From Georgenia_B sunbinii (GTDB lineage Bacteria; Actinomycetota; Actinomycetes; Actinomycetales; Actinomycetaceae): a DNA stretch of 64,000 nucleotides. Made by a program: the position numbers and the translations under genes. Position 1 is the first letter of the stretch, and each line of letters opens with the position of its first letter. Shown piece by piece: positions 50,623 through 59,627 of this stretch. The stretch lies in the NCBI RefSeq assembly GCF_036421855.1, contig NZ_JAZGOK010000006.1. One strand, given 5' to 3'. The notes beneath the pieces were generated by a model that did no database searches, was not told the DNA's origin, and saw only the letters and a program-made list of their open reading frames with translations.

Positions 50623-51533
50623 TCGGCGCACTGGACCTAGGCGCGATGCTCAGCAGCCCCCTCATGCAGCGGGCCCTCATCGCCGCCGTCCTCGTCGGGC
50701 TGGCGGCGCCCGTGATGGGTACCTACCTCGTGCAGCGCCGGCTGGCCCTGCTCGGCGACGGCATCGGCCACATGGCGCTCACCGGGGTGGCCGTCGGCTG
50801 GCTGGTCGGCGGCGCGATGAGCCTCACGCCGCACGACGCGCTCGCCGTGCCGGGCGCCGTCGTCGCGTCGGTCATCGGCGCCGTCCTCATCGAGGTGGTG
50901 CGCGAACGGGGCAAGACCAGCGGCGACGTCGCGCTGGCGCTGCTGTTCTACGGCGGGATCGCCGGCGGCGTGCTGCTCATCGGGCTCGCCGGCGGCACCA
51001 CCGCCAACCTCACCGGCTACCTGTTCGGCTCCATCGCCACCGTGACGACGACCGACCTCTGGCTGACGGCGGGGCTCGCCGTCGTCGTCCTCGGGGTGGG
51101 GCTCGGGCTCCGTCCGGCGCTCTTCGTGCTCTCCCACGACGAGGAGTTCGCCCGTGCCAGCGGGTTGCCGGTCCGGCTGCTCAACATCACGGTCGCGGTG
51201 ATGGCGGCGCTGACCGTCTCGGTCGCGATGCGGGTGGTCGGCGTGCTGCTCGTGTCGGCGGTGATGATCGTGCCGGTCGCCGCCTCCCAGCTCATCACCC
51301 GGTCGTTCCGGGCGACGATGACGCTGGCGATGGTCATCGGGGTCACCGTCTCGGTCAGCGGCCTGACGATCACCTACGCCTACCCGCTCTCCCCCGGCGC
51401 GACCATCGTCGTCCTGGCCATCGCGGTGTACGTCGTAGTATCGATCGTCAGCCCGCTGTTCGCGCGGTCGCGACCCGTCGCCGACCCGCACCCGGACATG
51501 CAGGACGACGTCAACCTTCGCGAGGAGTCATGA
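50619..51533 (+). CDS. znuB: Zinc ABC transporter permease
   Basis: A 304-residue ABC-3 family permease with about eight helices: MGTYLVQRRLALLGDGIGHMALTGVAVG is the family signature, VGVLLVSAVMIVPVAASQLI the late one. GTG 50619 has GGTGGAG upstream and overlaps the znuC stop; its own stop overlaps zur. Confidence 0.93.
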   Translation: MIGALDLGAMLSSPLMQRALIAAVLVGLAAPVMGTYLVQRRLALLGDGIGHMALTGVAVGWLVGGAMSLTPHDALAVPGAVVASVIGAVLIEVVRERGKTSGDVALALLFYGGIAGGVLLIGLAGGTTANLTGYLFGSIATVTTTDLWLTAGLAVVVLGVGLGLRPALFVLSHDEEFARASGLPVRLLNITVAVMAALTVSVAMRVVGVLLVSAVMIVPVAASQLITRSFRATMTLAMVIGVTVSVSGLTITYAYPLSPGATIVVLAIAVYVVVSIVSPLFARSRPVADPHPDMQDDVNLREES

Positions 51534-51946
51534 GGCAGCAACGCATGACGCGCCAGCGCACCGCCGTCAGCGACCTGCTCGCACGCACCGACGACTTCCG
51601 CAGCGCCCAGCAGATCCACCACATGCTCCGCGACGACGGCGACTCGGTGGCGCTGGCCACCGTCTACCGGACGCTGCAGACCATGGTGGACTCCGGCGAG
51701 ATCGACATGCTGCGCGCCGACGACGGCGAGTCGCTCTACCGCCGCTGCGAGACCACCAAGCACCACCACCACCTCGTGTGCCGGGTGTGCGGCACCGCGG
51801 TGGAGATCAGCGGCGTGGCCGTCGAGGCGTGGGCCGAGGACATGGCCTTGCGGCACGGGTTCACCGCCGTCGAGCACGTGCTCGACCTGTTCGGCCTGTG
51901 CCCGGCGTGCTCGGCCGACGCCCCCGACCGCGACCCCAGTGCCTGA
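51530..51946 (+). CDS. zur: Zinc uptake regulator, Fur family
   Basis: A 138-residue Fur-family repressor: winged helix (RQRTAVSDLLARTDDFRSAQQIHHMLRDDGDSVALATVYRTLQTM), dimer region with KHHHHLVCRVCGTAVEI and the structural LCPACSAD. The CxxC pairs bind structural zinc. Operon position after znuACB makes it Zur; with zinc it should bind the dyad at 48870. ATG overlaps the znuB stop. Confidence 0.93.
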   Translation: MRQQRMTRQRTAVSDLLARTDDFRSAQQIHHMLRDDGDSVALATVYRTLQTMVDSGEIDMLRADDGESLYRRCETTKHHHHLVCRVCGTAVEISGVAVEAWAEDMALRHGFTAVEHVLDLFGLCPACSADAPDRDPSA

Positions 51947-52442
51947 CTTCCTCACCGGTCTGCCGTTCTGGGTGGTCTTCGGCTTCCTGTTCCTCGGGGC
52001 GATGCTGCGCGGCCAGGGCACCTACTGGATCGGGCGGATCGCCACCGAGCAGACGCTGCGCCGCACCCACCCGACGGGTGGTTGGCAGCTGCGCGCGCAC
52101 CGCGCCCTCAGCAGCCAGGGCACCCAGGCCGGCGTCGCGGCGATCCGCCGGTGGGGGCTGGCGATCGTGCCGATCGCCTACCTCACGGTCGGCTTCCAGA
52201 CCATGGTCATGGCCGGTGCGGGGGTGCTGCGGATCGCCTGGCCGCTGTTCACGCTGGCCCAGCTGCCCGGGGCGATCGCCTGGGCGGCGATCTACTCCAC
52301 GGTCGGCTTCGCCATCTGGAACGCCGCGCTCGCCGCCGCCGCCGGCTCCCCCGCCGGCATCATCGCGCTGGTGGTGCTGGCCGCGGTCGTCGCCGCCGTC
52401 ATCATCCGCCACCGCCGACACCGCCGCAGGCCCCGCGCCTAG
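51939..52442 (+). CDS. DedA-like small membrane protein
   Basis: A 167-residue protein with a first helix (FWVVFGFLFLGAMLRGQGTYWIGR), a central amphipathic region (LSSQGTQAGVAAIRRWGLAIVPIAYLTVGFQTMVMAGAG) reminiscent of the VTT/DedA re-entrant segment, and two later helices, ending in an Arg/His tail. I call it DedA-like with limited confidence. GTG 51939 overlaps zur by 8 nt, so it is likely translated with the zinc operon. Confidence 0.6.
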   Translation: MPDFLTGLPFWVVFGFLFLGAMLRGQGTYWIGRIATEQTLRRTHPTGGWQLRAHRALSSQGTQAGVAAIRRWGLAIVPIAYLTVGFQTMVMAGAGVLRIAWPLFTLAQLPGAIAWAAIYSTVGFAIWNAALAAAAGSPAGIIALVVLAAVVAAVIIRHRRHRRRPRA

Positions 52443-52502
52443 CGCTTCCCTCCCTCCCCAGGCCCGCCCGCCCTGGACGCCACCAGGCGGCTGACGGCGG
52501 GC

Positions 52503-53288
52503 TTAGGTGGTGCCGGGGATGTCCACCGCGCCGCCGTAGCGGCGGTCGCGGGAGGCGTAGATCTCGACCGCGCGCCACAGGCTGCGGCGGTCGACGTCGG
52601 GCCAGTGCTCCTCGAGGAACACCATCTCGGCGTAGGCGGACTGCCACAGCAGGAAGTTCGACGTGCGCTGCTCCCCCGAGGTCCGCAGGAAGAGGTCGAC
52701 GTCGGGCATGTCCGGCTCGTCGAGGTAGCGGGCGACCGTCCGCTCGGTGACTCGCTCCGGATCGAGCCGGCCGGCGGCGACCTCACGGGCGATTTGCCGC
52801 GCGGCGTCGGCGATCTCGGCCCGCCCGCCGTAGTTGACGCACATCGTCAGCGTGCAGACGTCGTTGTCGAAGGTGAGCCGCTCGGCCTCCTCGAGCTCGT
52901 TGACCACCGAGCGCCACAGCCGTGGTCGGCGCCCCGCCCACCGCACCCGCACGCCCCACTCGTTCATGACGTCACGGCGGCGGCGCAGCACGTCGCGGTT
53001 GAACCCCATGAGGAAGCGGACCTCCTCGGGCGACCGCTTCCAGTTCTCGGTGGAGAAGGCGTACGCCGACACGTGCGTGACACCGATCTCGATCGCGCCG
53101 GCGACGACGTCGAGCAGGCTCGCCTCGCCGGCCCGGTGCCCCTCGACACGCGCCAGCCCCCGGGCGTTGGCCCACCGGCCGTTGCCGTCCATGACGATCG
53201 CGACATGCTTGGGGACGAACCGCGCGTCGATCTGCGGCACCTGGGCGCCGGAGGGGTGCGGCGGCGGCGGCGGGACCGGGCGACTCAC
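52503..53288 (-). CDS. uppS: Isoprenyl (Z-polyprenyl) diphosphate synthase
   Basis: A 261-residue cis-prenyltransferase making the lipid carrier for cell wall synthesis. HVAIVMD34GNGRWA with the catalytic Asp, then RVEGHRAGEASLLDVV, YAFSTENWKRSPEEV and VDLFLRTSGEQRTSNFLLWQSAYAEMVFLEEHWPD. Actinobacterial members are decaprenyl or short-chain; the Pro-rich N-terminus (PPPPPHPSG) is additional. GTG overlaps the recO stop (GTGA). Confidence 0.94.
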   Translation of the reverse strand: MSRPVPPPPPHPSGAQVPQIDARFVPKHVAIVMDGNGRWANARGLARVEGHRAGEASLLDVVAGAIEIGVTHVSAYAFSTENWKRSPEEVRFLMGFNRDVLRRRRDVMNEWGVRVRWAGRRPRLWRSVVNELEEAERLTFDNDVCTLTMCVNYGGRAEIADAARQIAREVAAGRLDPERVTERTVARYLDEPDMPDVDLFLRTSGEQRTSNFLLWQSAYAEMVFLEEHWPDVDRRSLWRAVEIYASRDRRYGGAVDIPGTT

Positions 53289-54016
53289 ACCCGCTCCACG
53301 TGCCGCAGCGACCGCAGCTGGCGCTCGAGGTGGTACTGCAGGTGGGCGGCGACGAGGCCGGACGCCTCCTGCCGGCTGCGCTCCGGGGCTGCCTCGGCCG
53401 CGGGCCAGTCGCCCGACAGCAGCGCGCCGAGCAGCTCGAGGGTCTCCCAGGCGGGGGCGGAGGACCCGGGCGGCCGGCAGCGCTGGCACATCGCGCCGCC
53501 CTGGGCGACGTGGAACGCGGTGTGCGGGCCGGGCCGCCCGCACTGCGCGCAGCTGTCGAAGCTCGGCGCCCAGCCGGCGACCGCCAGCGACCGCAGCAGG
53601 TAGGAGTCGAGCACCAGCGTCGCGGGGTGACGGCGGGTGGCCAACGAGTGCAGCGCGCCGACGAGGAGCAGGAACTGCTGCGGCGCGGGCTCGCCCTCGA
53701 TCTCGGTGAGCCGCTCCGCGGTCTCCACCATGACCGTGCCTGTCGTGTACAGCGAGTAGTCGAGCCCGAGCTTGCGCCCGTAGGACGCCTGGCTCTCCAC
53801 CTGGGTGATGATGTCCAGGCTGCGCCCGATGTGCAGCTGGACGTCGATCAGCGAGAACGGCTCGAGCCGCGCCCCGAACTTCGAGGACGTACGGCGCACG
53901 CCCTTGGCCACCGCGCGCACCTGACCGTGGGCGCGCGTGAGCAGCGTGATGATGCGGTCTGCCTCACCGAGCTTGTGGGTGCGCAGCACCACGGCCTCGT
54001 CCCGGTAGAGCTTCAC
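53285..54016 (-). CDS. recO: DNA repair protein RecO
   Basis: A 243-residue RecO: N-terminal OB fold (LYRDEAVVLRTHKLGEADRIITLLTRAHGQVRAVAKGVRR), then a helical domain with zinc-type CAQCGRPGPHTAFHVAQGGAMCQRC. It loads RecA onto SSB-coated DNA with RecR. GTG 54016 begins at the conserved KLYRDEAVVLR; the reading frame continues open upstream through the 18-bp repeats, but the family starts here. Confidence 0.95.
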   Translation of the reverse strand: MKLYRDEAVVLRTHKLGEADRIITLLTRAHGQVRAVAKGVRRTSSKFGARLEPFSLIDVQLHIGRSLDIITQVESQASYGRKLGLDYSLYTTGTVMVETAERLTEIEGEPAPQQFLLLVGALHSLATRRHPATLVLDSYLLRSLAVAGWAPSFDSCAQCGRPGPHTAFHVAQGGAMCQRCRPPGSSAPAWETLELLGALLSGDWPAAEAAPERSRQEASGLVAAHLQYHLERQLRSLRHVERV

Positions 54017-54079
54017 CCCGGTATTGTCCCCCAGCGCGCCGCCGATGGCCGCCTCGACACGGTTCGTCCCGACGTCGAC

Positions 54080-54151
54080 AATCCTGCTGTCGCTGACAAG
54101 TCTGCTGTCGGCGCCAATCCTGCTGTCGCTGACAAGTCTGCTGTCGGCGCG
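54080..54151. repeat. Four units of an 18-bp repeat (two 36-bp copies)
   Basis: Two nearly identical 36-bp copies (54080-54115, 54116-54151), each made of two 18-bp units with 14 of 18 matches. Minus-strand units read GCCGACAGCAGACTTGTC and AGCGACAGCAGGATTGTC. They lie between recO and the hypothetical gene, and match units inside that gene (54769-54804). Confidence 0.85.
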
Positions 54152-54168
54152 GAGGAGAGGGGCGGGCG

Positions 54169-54840
54169 CTAGGGGCGGGTGCGGAAGCTGTGGGTCATGA
54201 GGCTGAGCTCGGCCATCAGCTCGGGCTGCAGCTCCATGTACTTCGAGGTCATCGTCACCTCGAAGATCGAGCTGGTGCCGTTCGGGAAGAGCGTCGTCAC
54301 CAGCTGGACGGTGGTGCCCACCCGCCGCTTGAGCCGCGAGATCTCGTTGCGCAGCACGAGCTGCCCTGCGGGCACCTTGACGATCGACTGCTCGCGGTGC
54401 TGGAAGACCCGGTCGGTGTCCGGGTCCGCCGACTCGAGGTCGTCGAGGTGCCGGCGGGCGTTGAGCGCCTTGCCGCCGGACAGCGGGCGCAGCCAGTGAG
54501 TCATCCGCATGCTCGCCGAGACCGTGCCGGTGGCGGGTTCTGCCGCGCGCAGCCCCACCTGCCGCACGTCACCATGAACGAGCGCGACCTCCTTCTCGAC
54601 GACGGCGATCCGCCGGGCCAGGCTGCGCGCAGCACGCGCCGTCGTGGTCGCTGTGTCGGCCAGCTCAGCGGCAGTGACCTCCCCCGGCTCCCAGAACACC
54701 CAACCCTCCGGGACGTCCATCTGCCAGTCGGCGGCGGCGTCCTCCGCCGGCGCCTTGCCATCGGCGTTGACAATCCCGCTCTCGGCGACAATCCCGCTCT
54801 CGGCAGTGTCGCGGTGGGGAGGCTTACGGCGTCGTGGCAT
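54169..54840 (-). CDS. Hypothetical protein with repeat-derived N-terminus
   Basis: A 223-residue protein. The N-terminus has AESGIV twice (residues 13-24), encoded by two 18-bp repeats. The body is VPEGWVFWEPGEVTAAELADTATTTARAARSLARRIAVVEKEVALVHG (helical), then VSASMRMTHWLRPLSGGKALNARRHLDDL and a strand-rich C-terminus (VQLVTTLFPNGTSSIFEVTMTSKYMELQPELM). No family recognised. ATG 54840 follows GGAGGAGG, 12 nt after the leuA stop, so it belongs to the leuA transcript. Confidence 0.7.
   Translation of the reverse strand: MPRRRKPPHRDTAESGIVAESGIVNADGKAPAEDAAADWQMDVPEGWVFWEPGEVTAAELADTATTTARAARSLARRIAVVEKEVALVHGDVRQVGLRAAEPATGTVSASMRMTHWLRPLSGGKALNARRHLDDLESADPDTDRVFQHREQSIVKVPAGQLVLRNEISRLKRRVGTTVQLVTTLFPNGTSSIFEVTMTSKYMELQPELMAELSLMTHSFRTRP
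54769..54804. repeat. Two 18-bp repeat units inside the hypothetical gene
   Basis: GACAATCCCGCTCTCGGC twice in direct succession (54769-54786, 54787-54804), the same family as the intergenic units at 54080-54151; in frame it encodes AESGIV on the minus strand. Confidence 0.85.
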
Positions 54841-54852
54841 CAATTCCTCCTC

Positions 54853-56610
54853 CTACCTCAGCGCGCGGTTGACCGCGGAGATGATCGCCTGGAAGGACGC
54901 CGTCGTGATCGACGGGTCGATCCCCACGCCCCACAGCACCTGGCCGTCGACCTCGCACTCGACGTAGGCGGCGGCGCTCGCGTCGCCACCGGTCGACAGC
55001 GCGTGCTCGGCGTAGTCGAGCACGTCGACCGACACGCCCAGCTGCCGCAGCGCGGCGGTGAACGCGTCGACGGGACCGTTGCCGGTGGACTCGAGCAGGT
55101 GCTCGGTGCCGTTCTCGGCGAGCGTGACGCTCAGCGAGGACACCTCGTCGCCACCGCCGGAGGTCAGCGTCGTGCCCCGCAGCGCGTAGCGGCCCCACCG
55201 CTCGAGGTCGGAGCCCTCGGCGACGGGCAGGTACTCGTCGTTGAAGATGTTCCACAGCCGCTCGGCGCTGATCTCCCCGCCGTAGGCGTCGGTGTAGCGC
55301 TGGACGATCCCGGAGAACTCGATCTGCAGCCGGCGCGGCAGGTCCAGCGCCCGCGTGCTCGACAGCAGGTAGGCCACCCCGCCCTTGCCGGACTGGGAGT
55401 TGACCCGCACGACCGCCTCGTAGTTGCGGCCGACGTCGAACGGGTCCACCGGCAGGTACGGCACGTCCCACGGCACCGCGGTGGCGTCGCCGCCGGCTGC
55501 CGCCACCCGCTCCTCGCGCGACGTCAGGCCCTTCTTGATGGCGTCCTGGTGGGAGCCGGAGAAGGCGGTGTAGACGAGGTCACCGCCGTAGGGGTGGCGG
55601 GGGTGGACGTCCATCTGGGTGCACTGCTCGACGGTGCGCCGGATGTGGTCGATGTCGGAGAAGTCGATCTGCGGGTCGATGCCCTGGCTGAACAGGTTGA
55701 GGCCCAGCGTGACGAGGTCGACGTTCCCGGTGCGCTCGCCGTGGCCGAACAGGCAGCCCTCCACCCGGTCGGCGCCGGCGAGCACCGCCAGCTCGGCGGA
55801 GGCGACCCCGGTGCCGCGGTCGTTGTGCGGGTGCACCGACAGCGCGATGAACTCCCGCCGCGACAGGTTGCGGCTCATCCACTCGATCTGGTCGGCGTAG
55901 ACGTTAGGGGTGATCCGCTCGACGGTCGCGGGCAGGTTGAGGACGATCTCGCGAGACGCGTCGGGCTGCCACACGTCCATCACCGCCTCGCACACCTCGA
56001 GGGCGTACTCGATCTCGGTGTCGATGAAGATCTCCGGCGAGTACTCGTAGGAGAACACCGTGTCCGGGTCGAGAATCTTCTCCGCGAAGGCCACGACGTC
56101 CCGGGTGCCGGCGACGGCGAGCCCGGTGGTGGCCTCGCGGTCGTTGCGGAACACGATCTCGCGGAACACCGGCGCGGTGGCGTTGTACAGGTGGACGGTG
56201 GCGCGCGGCGCGCCGACGAGCGACGTCATGGTGCGCTCGATGAGCTCGGTCCGTGCCTGGGTCAGCACCGAGATGGTGACGTCCTCGGGCACCGCGCCCT
56301 CGTCGATGATCGAGCGTACGAAGTCGAAGTCTGTCTGGCTGGCCGCCGGGAAGCCGACCTCGATCTCCTTGTAGCCCATCGCCACGAGGAGGTCGAACAT
56401 CCGGCGCTTGCGGACCGGGTCCATCGGCTCGATGAGCGACTGGTTGCCGTCGCGCAGGTCGGTCGACAGCCACCGCGGCGCGGCGGTCATCCGGCGGCCG
56501 GGCCACTGCCGGTCCGGCAGCTCGATGCCGTTGACGTCGTGGAACGACCGGTACTTGCCGACGGGCATCGCCGAGGGCTGCTGCTGGTTGCTGGGGGTGC
56601 GGGTCTTCAT
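54853..56610 (-). CDS. leuA: 2-isopropylmalate synthase
   Basis: A 585-residue LeuA, the first step of leucine synthesis: acetyl-CoA plus 2-oxoisovalerate. Actinobacterial long form: catalytic barrel with STDLRDGNQSL, EVGFPAASQTDFDF, HPHNDRGTGVASAELA and GHGERTGN; linker; C-terminal allosteric leucine-binding domain (about 450-585, VEFSGIVQRYTDAYGGEISAERLW, DVLDYAEHAL). Controlled at least in part by the leader peptide at 56673 with four Leu codons. Confidence 0.96.
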   Translation of the reverse strand: MKTRTPSNQQQPSAMPVGKYRSFHDVNGIELPDRQWPGRRMTAAPRWLSTDLRDGNQSLIEPMDPVRKRRMFDLLVAMGYKEIEVGFPAASQTDFDFVRSIIDEGAVPEDVTISVLTQARTELIERTMTSLVGAPRATVHLYNATAPVFREIVFRNDREATTGLAVAGTRDVVAFAEKILDPDTVFSYEYSPEIFIDTEIEYALEVCEAVMDVWQPDASREIVLNLPATVERITPNVYADQIEWMSRNLSRREFIALSVHPHNDRGTGVASAELAVLAGADRVEGCLFGHGERTGNVDLVTLGLNLFSQGIDPQIDFSDIDHIRRTVEQCTQMDVHPRHPYGGDLVYTAFSGSHQDAIKKGLTSREERVAAAGGDATAVPWDVPYLPVDPFDVGRNYEAVVRVNSQSGKGGVAYLLSSTRALDLPRRLQIEFSGIVQRYTDAYGGEISAERLWNIFNDEYLPVAEGSDLERWGRYALRGTTLTSGGGDEVSSLSVTLAENGTEHLLESTGNGPVDAFTAALRQLGVSVDVLDYAEHALSTGGDASAAAYVECEVDGQVLWGVGIDPSITTASFQAIISAVNRALR

Positions 56611-56672
56611 CTCTACCTCATCGCTGTGTCGGTGCGCCGGGCACGATCAACTCCGCGACGAGGGGCCGGCTG

Positions 56673-56729
56673 CTAGTGGACCCCGCCGCGGCAGCGAAGG
56701 AGGAGAAGGCTCCGGGTGTGCACGGTCAC
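56673..56729 (-). CDS. leuL: leuA leader peptide
   Basis: GTG 56729 (18 residues) or GTG 56723 (16 residues) opens a short peptide with S-L-L-L-L-R and stops at 56673, 62 nt before leuA. Four successive Leu codons (CTT CTC CTC CTT) mark a transcription attenuator of leucine genes. TAGAGT (56731-56736) ends 7 nt before GTG 56723, so that GTG is probably the leaderless start and 56729 too early. Downstream GGGG/CCCC hairpins around the stop would form the attenuator. Confidence 0.75.
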   Translation of the reverse strand: MTVHTRSLLLLRCRGGVH

Positions 56730-56830
56730 GACTCTAGCGCACCGCCGCCCGCGGTCGGCAACCGGCGTGTCGCCCGTCGCGCGCCGCGGCCCGGGCTGCA
56801 GGGACCGGGGTCCATGGCCCGGCGCCACCC

Positions 56831-58285
56831 TCAGTGGCCCGGCCCGCCGCCGGGCTTGCCGGCGGGTGCGCGCAGCACGGTGTGCTCGACGTCCTCGGCC
56901 GGCTCCCCCACCACGAGGGTCGTCACGCCGAGCACGACGACGTCGCCGTCGGCCAGCGTGGCCGGCTCGCCCGGGGCCAGCGGCCACGGACCGTCGGGGC
57001 CGTGGACGACGCTGCCGTTGGTCGAGCCGCGGTCGGTGACCACTACCTCCCCCGGGCCGAGCTGCACGGTCAGGTGGTTCTTGGAGACCTGGGCGTCGTC
57101 GACCGCGAGCGTTGCGTCGACCCGTTCGCCGTCCCGCGGCTGCGGCGCGCGGCCGACGATGGTGGTGCCCGGTGCCAGGCGCCGGCCGTCGGCGAGCATC
57201 ACCGTCGGTACCGGCGCCGCGCCGTCCGCCGGCACAACCGGAACCGGCCGTGCCGCGCCGGGCGCGACGGGCGGAGCCGCGGGCTCCGGGGCCGGGCGCG
57301 TCGCCGGCGCGGTCTGCGCCACCGGGTCGGCGCCGGCGAGGGCCGGCGGCGCGGTGTCGGTCGTGGCCGGCGGTGCAGTGTCCGTCGTGGCCGGCGGCGG
57401 GGCGGCCAGCGGCGGGGCTGCCAGCGGTGCGGCCGGCGGCGGATCAACCAGCGGTGCGGTGGCCAGCGGCGGGCCGGCCGGCGATGGGCCGTCGGCGGCG
57501 GGTCGGGCGGCGTCCCGGCCGCCGACGACGATCGCGCCGGTGGGCATCTGCCCGGTCGCGGCGGGTCGGGCCGCGGCGTAGGCGAAGTCCTCGGGCTGGG
57601 CGACCCGGTGCATCCGGGCGCGGTGGACCCGACGCAGCCCGCTGGCAGTGAGCGCCGCAGCCACCAGGCTGACGACGGCGATCGTCACGGTGGTCAGCCA
57701 GTCGCCGCGGCTCTCGGCGCTGGCGTAGGCGACGGTCACCTCGCCAAGGTCGAGCAGCGCGCGGACAACGGCGGCAACGCCGAGACCCCCGGTGAGGAGT
57801 GCGGCGAGGGTCCGGGGCAGCAGGGGTGGCCGCCACAGCTCACCGGCGCCGTCACGGCGGTCGGCGCTGCGGACCTGCTCGTGCAGCTGCTCGGTCTGCG
57901 GCGAGACACCGGCGGCGTGGACGAGGCCGCCGTCGTCGCGGATGACCGTGGCCAACCCCCACCAGCTGGCGATCGCCCGGGCCACGGCGGAGCCGGTGGC
58001 GGTCACGACCAGGCCCAGCCCGCTCGCCAGCAGCAGCAGAGCGACCGCGACGAGGGACGCCGGGTTGCCGTCCGCGGCGAGCGCACGGCCGGCGACGACG
58101 CCGGCGCCGATCCCGGCCGCCCATGCCAGCACGCCGATGCCCAGTCGCAGCCAGGAGGCGTACACCGGGACGAGCACGCCGAGCGCCTCGCGCCGGCGCA
58201 GCATCATGGCGCCGTGGGTGAGCCAGTCCTGGTACCTCACCCCCGGCGGGAGCCAGCGTTTTGCCTCGGCGGGGAGCAGGTTCAT
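56831..58285 (-). CDS. Membrane protein with C-terminal FHA domain
   Basis: A 484-residue protein. Two pairs of hydrophobic helices (about 45-105 and 155-220) carry a cytoplasmic tail: a low-complexity Ala/Pro/Thr linker (about 255-370) and a C-terminal FHA domain (about 380-470, TIVGRAPQPRDGERVD, QVSKNHLTVQL, DRGSTNGSVV) that binds phospho-Thr. Starts on the last base of the upstream stop (TGATG). Part of the type VII secretion-like set with the next two genes; probably recruits phosphorylated partners. Confidence 0.85.
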   Translation of the reverse strand: MNLLPAEAKRWLPPGVRYQDWLTHGAMMLRRREALGVLVPVYASWLRLGIGVLAWAAGIGAGVVAGRALAADGNPASLVAVALLLLASGLGLVVTATGSAVARAIASWWGLATVIRDDGGLVHAAGVSPQTEQLHEQVRSADRRDGAGELWRPPLLPRTLAALLTGGLGVAAVVRALLDLGEVTVAYASAESRGDWLTTVTIAVVSLVAAALTASGLRRVHRARMHRVAQPEDFAYAAARPAATGQMPTGAIVVGGRDAARPAADGPSPAGPPLATAPLVDPPPAAPLAAPPLAAPPPATTDTAPPATTDTAPPALAGADPVAQTAPATRPAPEPAAPPVAPGAARPVPVVPADGAAPVPTVMLADGRRLAPGTTIVGRAPQPRDGERVDATLAVDDAQVSKNHLTVQLGPGEVVVTDRGSTNGSVVHGPDGPWPLAPGEPATLADGDVVVLGVTTLVVGEPAEDVEHTVLRAPAGKPGGGPGH

Positions 58286-59526
58286 CAGGCCACCTCGTAG
58301 GACCCGCGAGAGGGGTCCGCGGGAGTCGCGACCGATCGTACCTGCAGCCGGGCACCCCCCAGGTGCAGGGTTGCTGGTGCCGCCACCGGCGTCTCCAGCC
58401 AGGGCCGGCAGCGCACGAGGGTGCCGGCAGCGTCCTCGACGAGGGTGCCGTTGGTCGATGCCCGGTCCACGACCAGCAGACCGTCCTCGCCGAGCACGAG
58501 CGCCGCATGGGTCTTGCTCACCGTGCGCTCGCTGAGGACGGCGTAGTCGTCGATGGCCACGTCCTGCGGGCGGCGGGCGGGCTGCCGGCCGACGAGCGTG
58601 ACGCCGGGCCGGAGCCCGGTCCCGTCCGGCAGGACGACGGCGGTGGTGACCGCTGGCGCACCTTGCACCGGTACACCTGCCTCGGTGAGCACCGGCGGTC
58701 CGGTGGGCAGCGTGGGGCGGCGGCGCAGGTCGATCTCGACGGTCGGCGGCGCGCGGCGCTCAGCCGGCGCGGCCTCGGGTGCCGGTGCACCGCCGGAGAC
58801 TGCCGGTGGTAGCCAGAGCGCCGGCCCGGAGGGCCGGCTGAACGTCACCGTCGGTCGCTGCCACGCGGCGTCGGCGAGTCGCCCGATACCGCCGAGCAGC
58901 GCGATCGCGGCCACCGCGGTCGCCATGGTCACCAGGCCGAGGAACGCGACCGCGCCCGGGGCGGAACCGCCGGCGAGGGCGAGCGAGGCCCGCTCCGACC
59001 GTGGCACCCCCCCTACTGCCGCCGGCAGCACCAGCAGCATCACGGCAGCGGGGGCCGCGACGGCGAGCAGCGTGAGGCCGCCGAGCACCGCCCGGCGAAC
59101 CACGGCCCGGCGCAGCCGGTGGGCGTCCACCGCGGCGGGCGTCGGCGCGGGGACGCGCAGCCAGCGGGCGGCCGCCCGTGCGACGGTTCGCCCCGCACGC
59201 AGCACCGACCAGCCGAGCCAGCCGCCGAGCGCGAGCACGAGGACTCCGGCGGCGAGCACCACCCCGGAGGTGACGCTTCCCCAGGAGGCGCGGGCGGTGA
59301 CCGCGAGGACGGCGACCGCGCCGCCCGCGGCGACCGCCAGCCAGGCGAGTGCACCGACGGCCAGCCGGACCGGCGAGCGATACTCGTCAGCGAGCACGTC
59401 GAGGGCCTCGTGCCGCAGCGAGACCAGCCCGCTGTGCGGTGCCTGCCCGCCGCCCGGCGGCTCGCCGGTCACCTCCGGCCCCAGGTATGGCCACACCGCG
59501 CGCGAGATCAACCTGCTGCCGCGCAC
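58285..59526 (-). CDS. Membrane protein with C-terminal FHA domain (second)
   Basis: A 413-residue protein with the same plan: about four hydrophobic helices (60-240), a short linker, and a C-terminal FHA domain (LVGRQPARRPQDVAIDD, VSKTHAALVL, DRASTNGTLVED). ISRAVWPYLGPEV opens the N-terminus. Likely made by duplication from the same ancestor as its neighbour; the conserved FHA residues are all present in both. Located 101 nt after the translocase gene on the same strand. Confidence 0.85.
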   Translation of the reverse strand: MRGSRLISRAVWPYLGPEVTGEPPGGGQAPHSGLVSLRHEALDVLADEYRSPVRLAVGALAWLAVAAGGAVAVLAVTARASWGSVTSGVVLAAGVLVLALGGWLGWSVLRAGRTVARAAARWLRVPAPTPAAVDAHRLRRAVVRRAVLGGLTLLAVAAPAAVMLLVLPAAVGGVPRSERASLALAGGSAPGAVAFLGLVTMATAVAAIALLGGIGRLADAAWQRPTVTFSRPSGPALWLPPAVSGGAPAPEAAPAERRAPPTVEIDLRRRPTLPTGPPVLTEAGVPVQGAPAVTTAVVLPDGTGLRPGVTLVGRQPARRPQDVAIDDYAVLSERTVSKTHAALVLGEDGLLVVDRASTNGTLVEDAAGTLVRCRPWLETPVAAPATLHLGGARLQVRSVATPADPSRGSYEVA

Positions 59527-59627
59527 CCGGTGCCCTCCTCCTGCTCGACGGCTCTCTGCCGATCTCCATTCCTACCCTGCGGCCTCCGCCGGTGTCGCCT
59601 CGCACCCATGGGGAGAACTCCCCTGCC

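Noticed and set aside
54080..54151. CRISPR array
   Set aside because: The units are directly contiguous with no unique spacers, and no cas genes are near.
53300..54172. Plus-strand frame ending in repeated DNPAVADKSAVGA-like peptides
   Set aside because: It is antisense to recO; the peptide repeat only mirrors the 18-bp DNA repeats.
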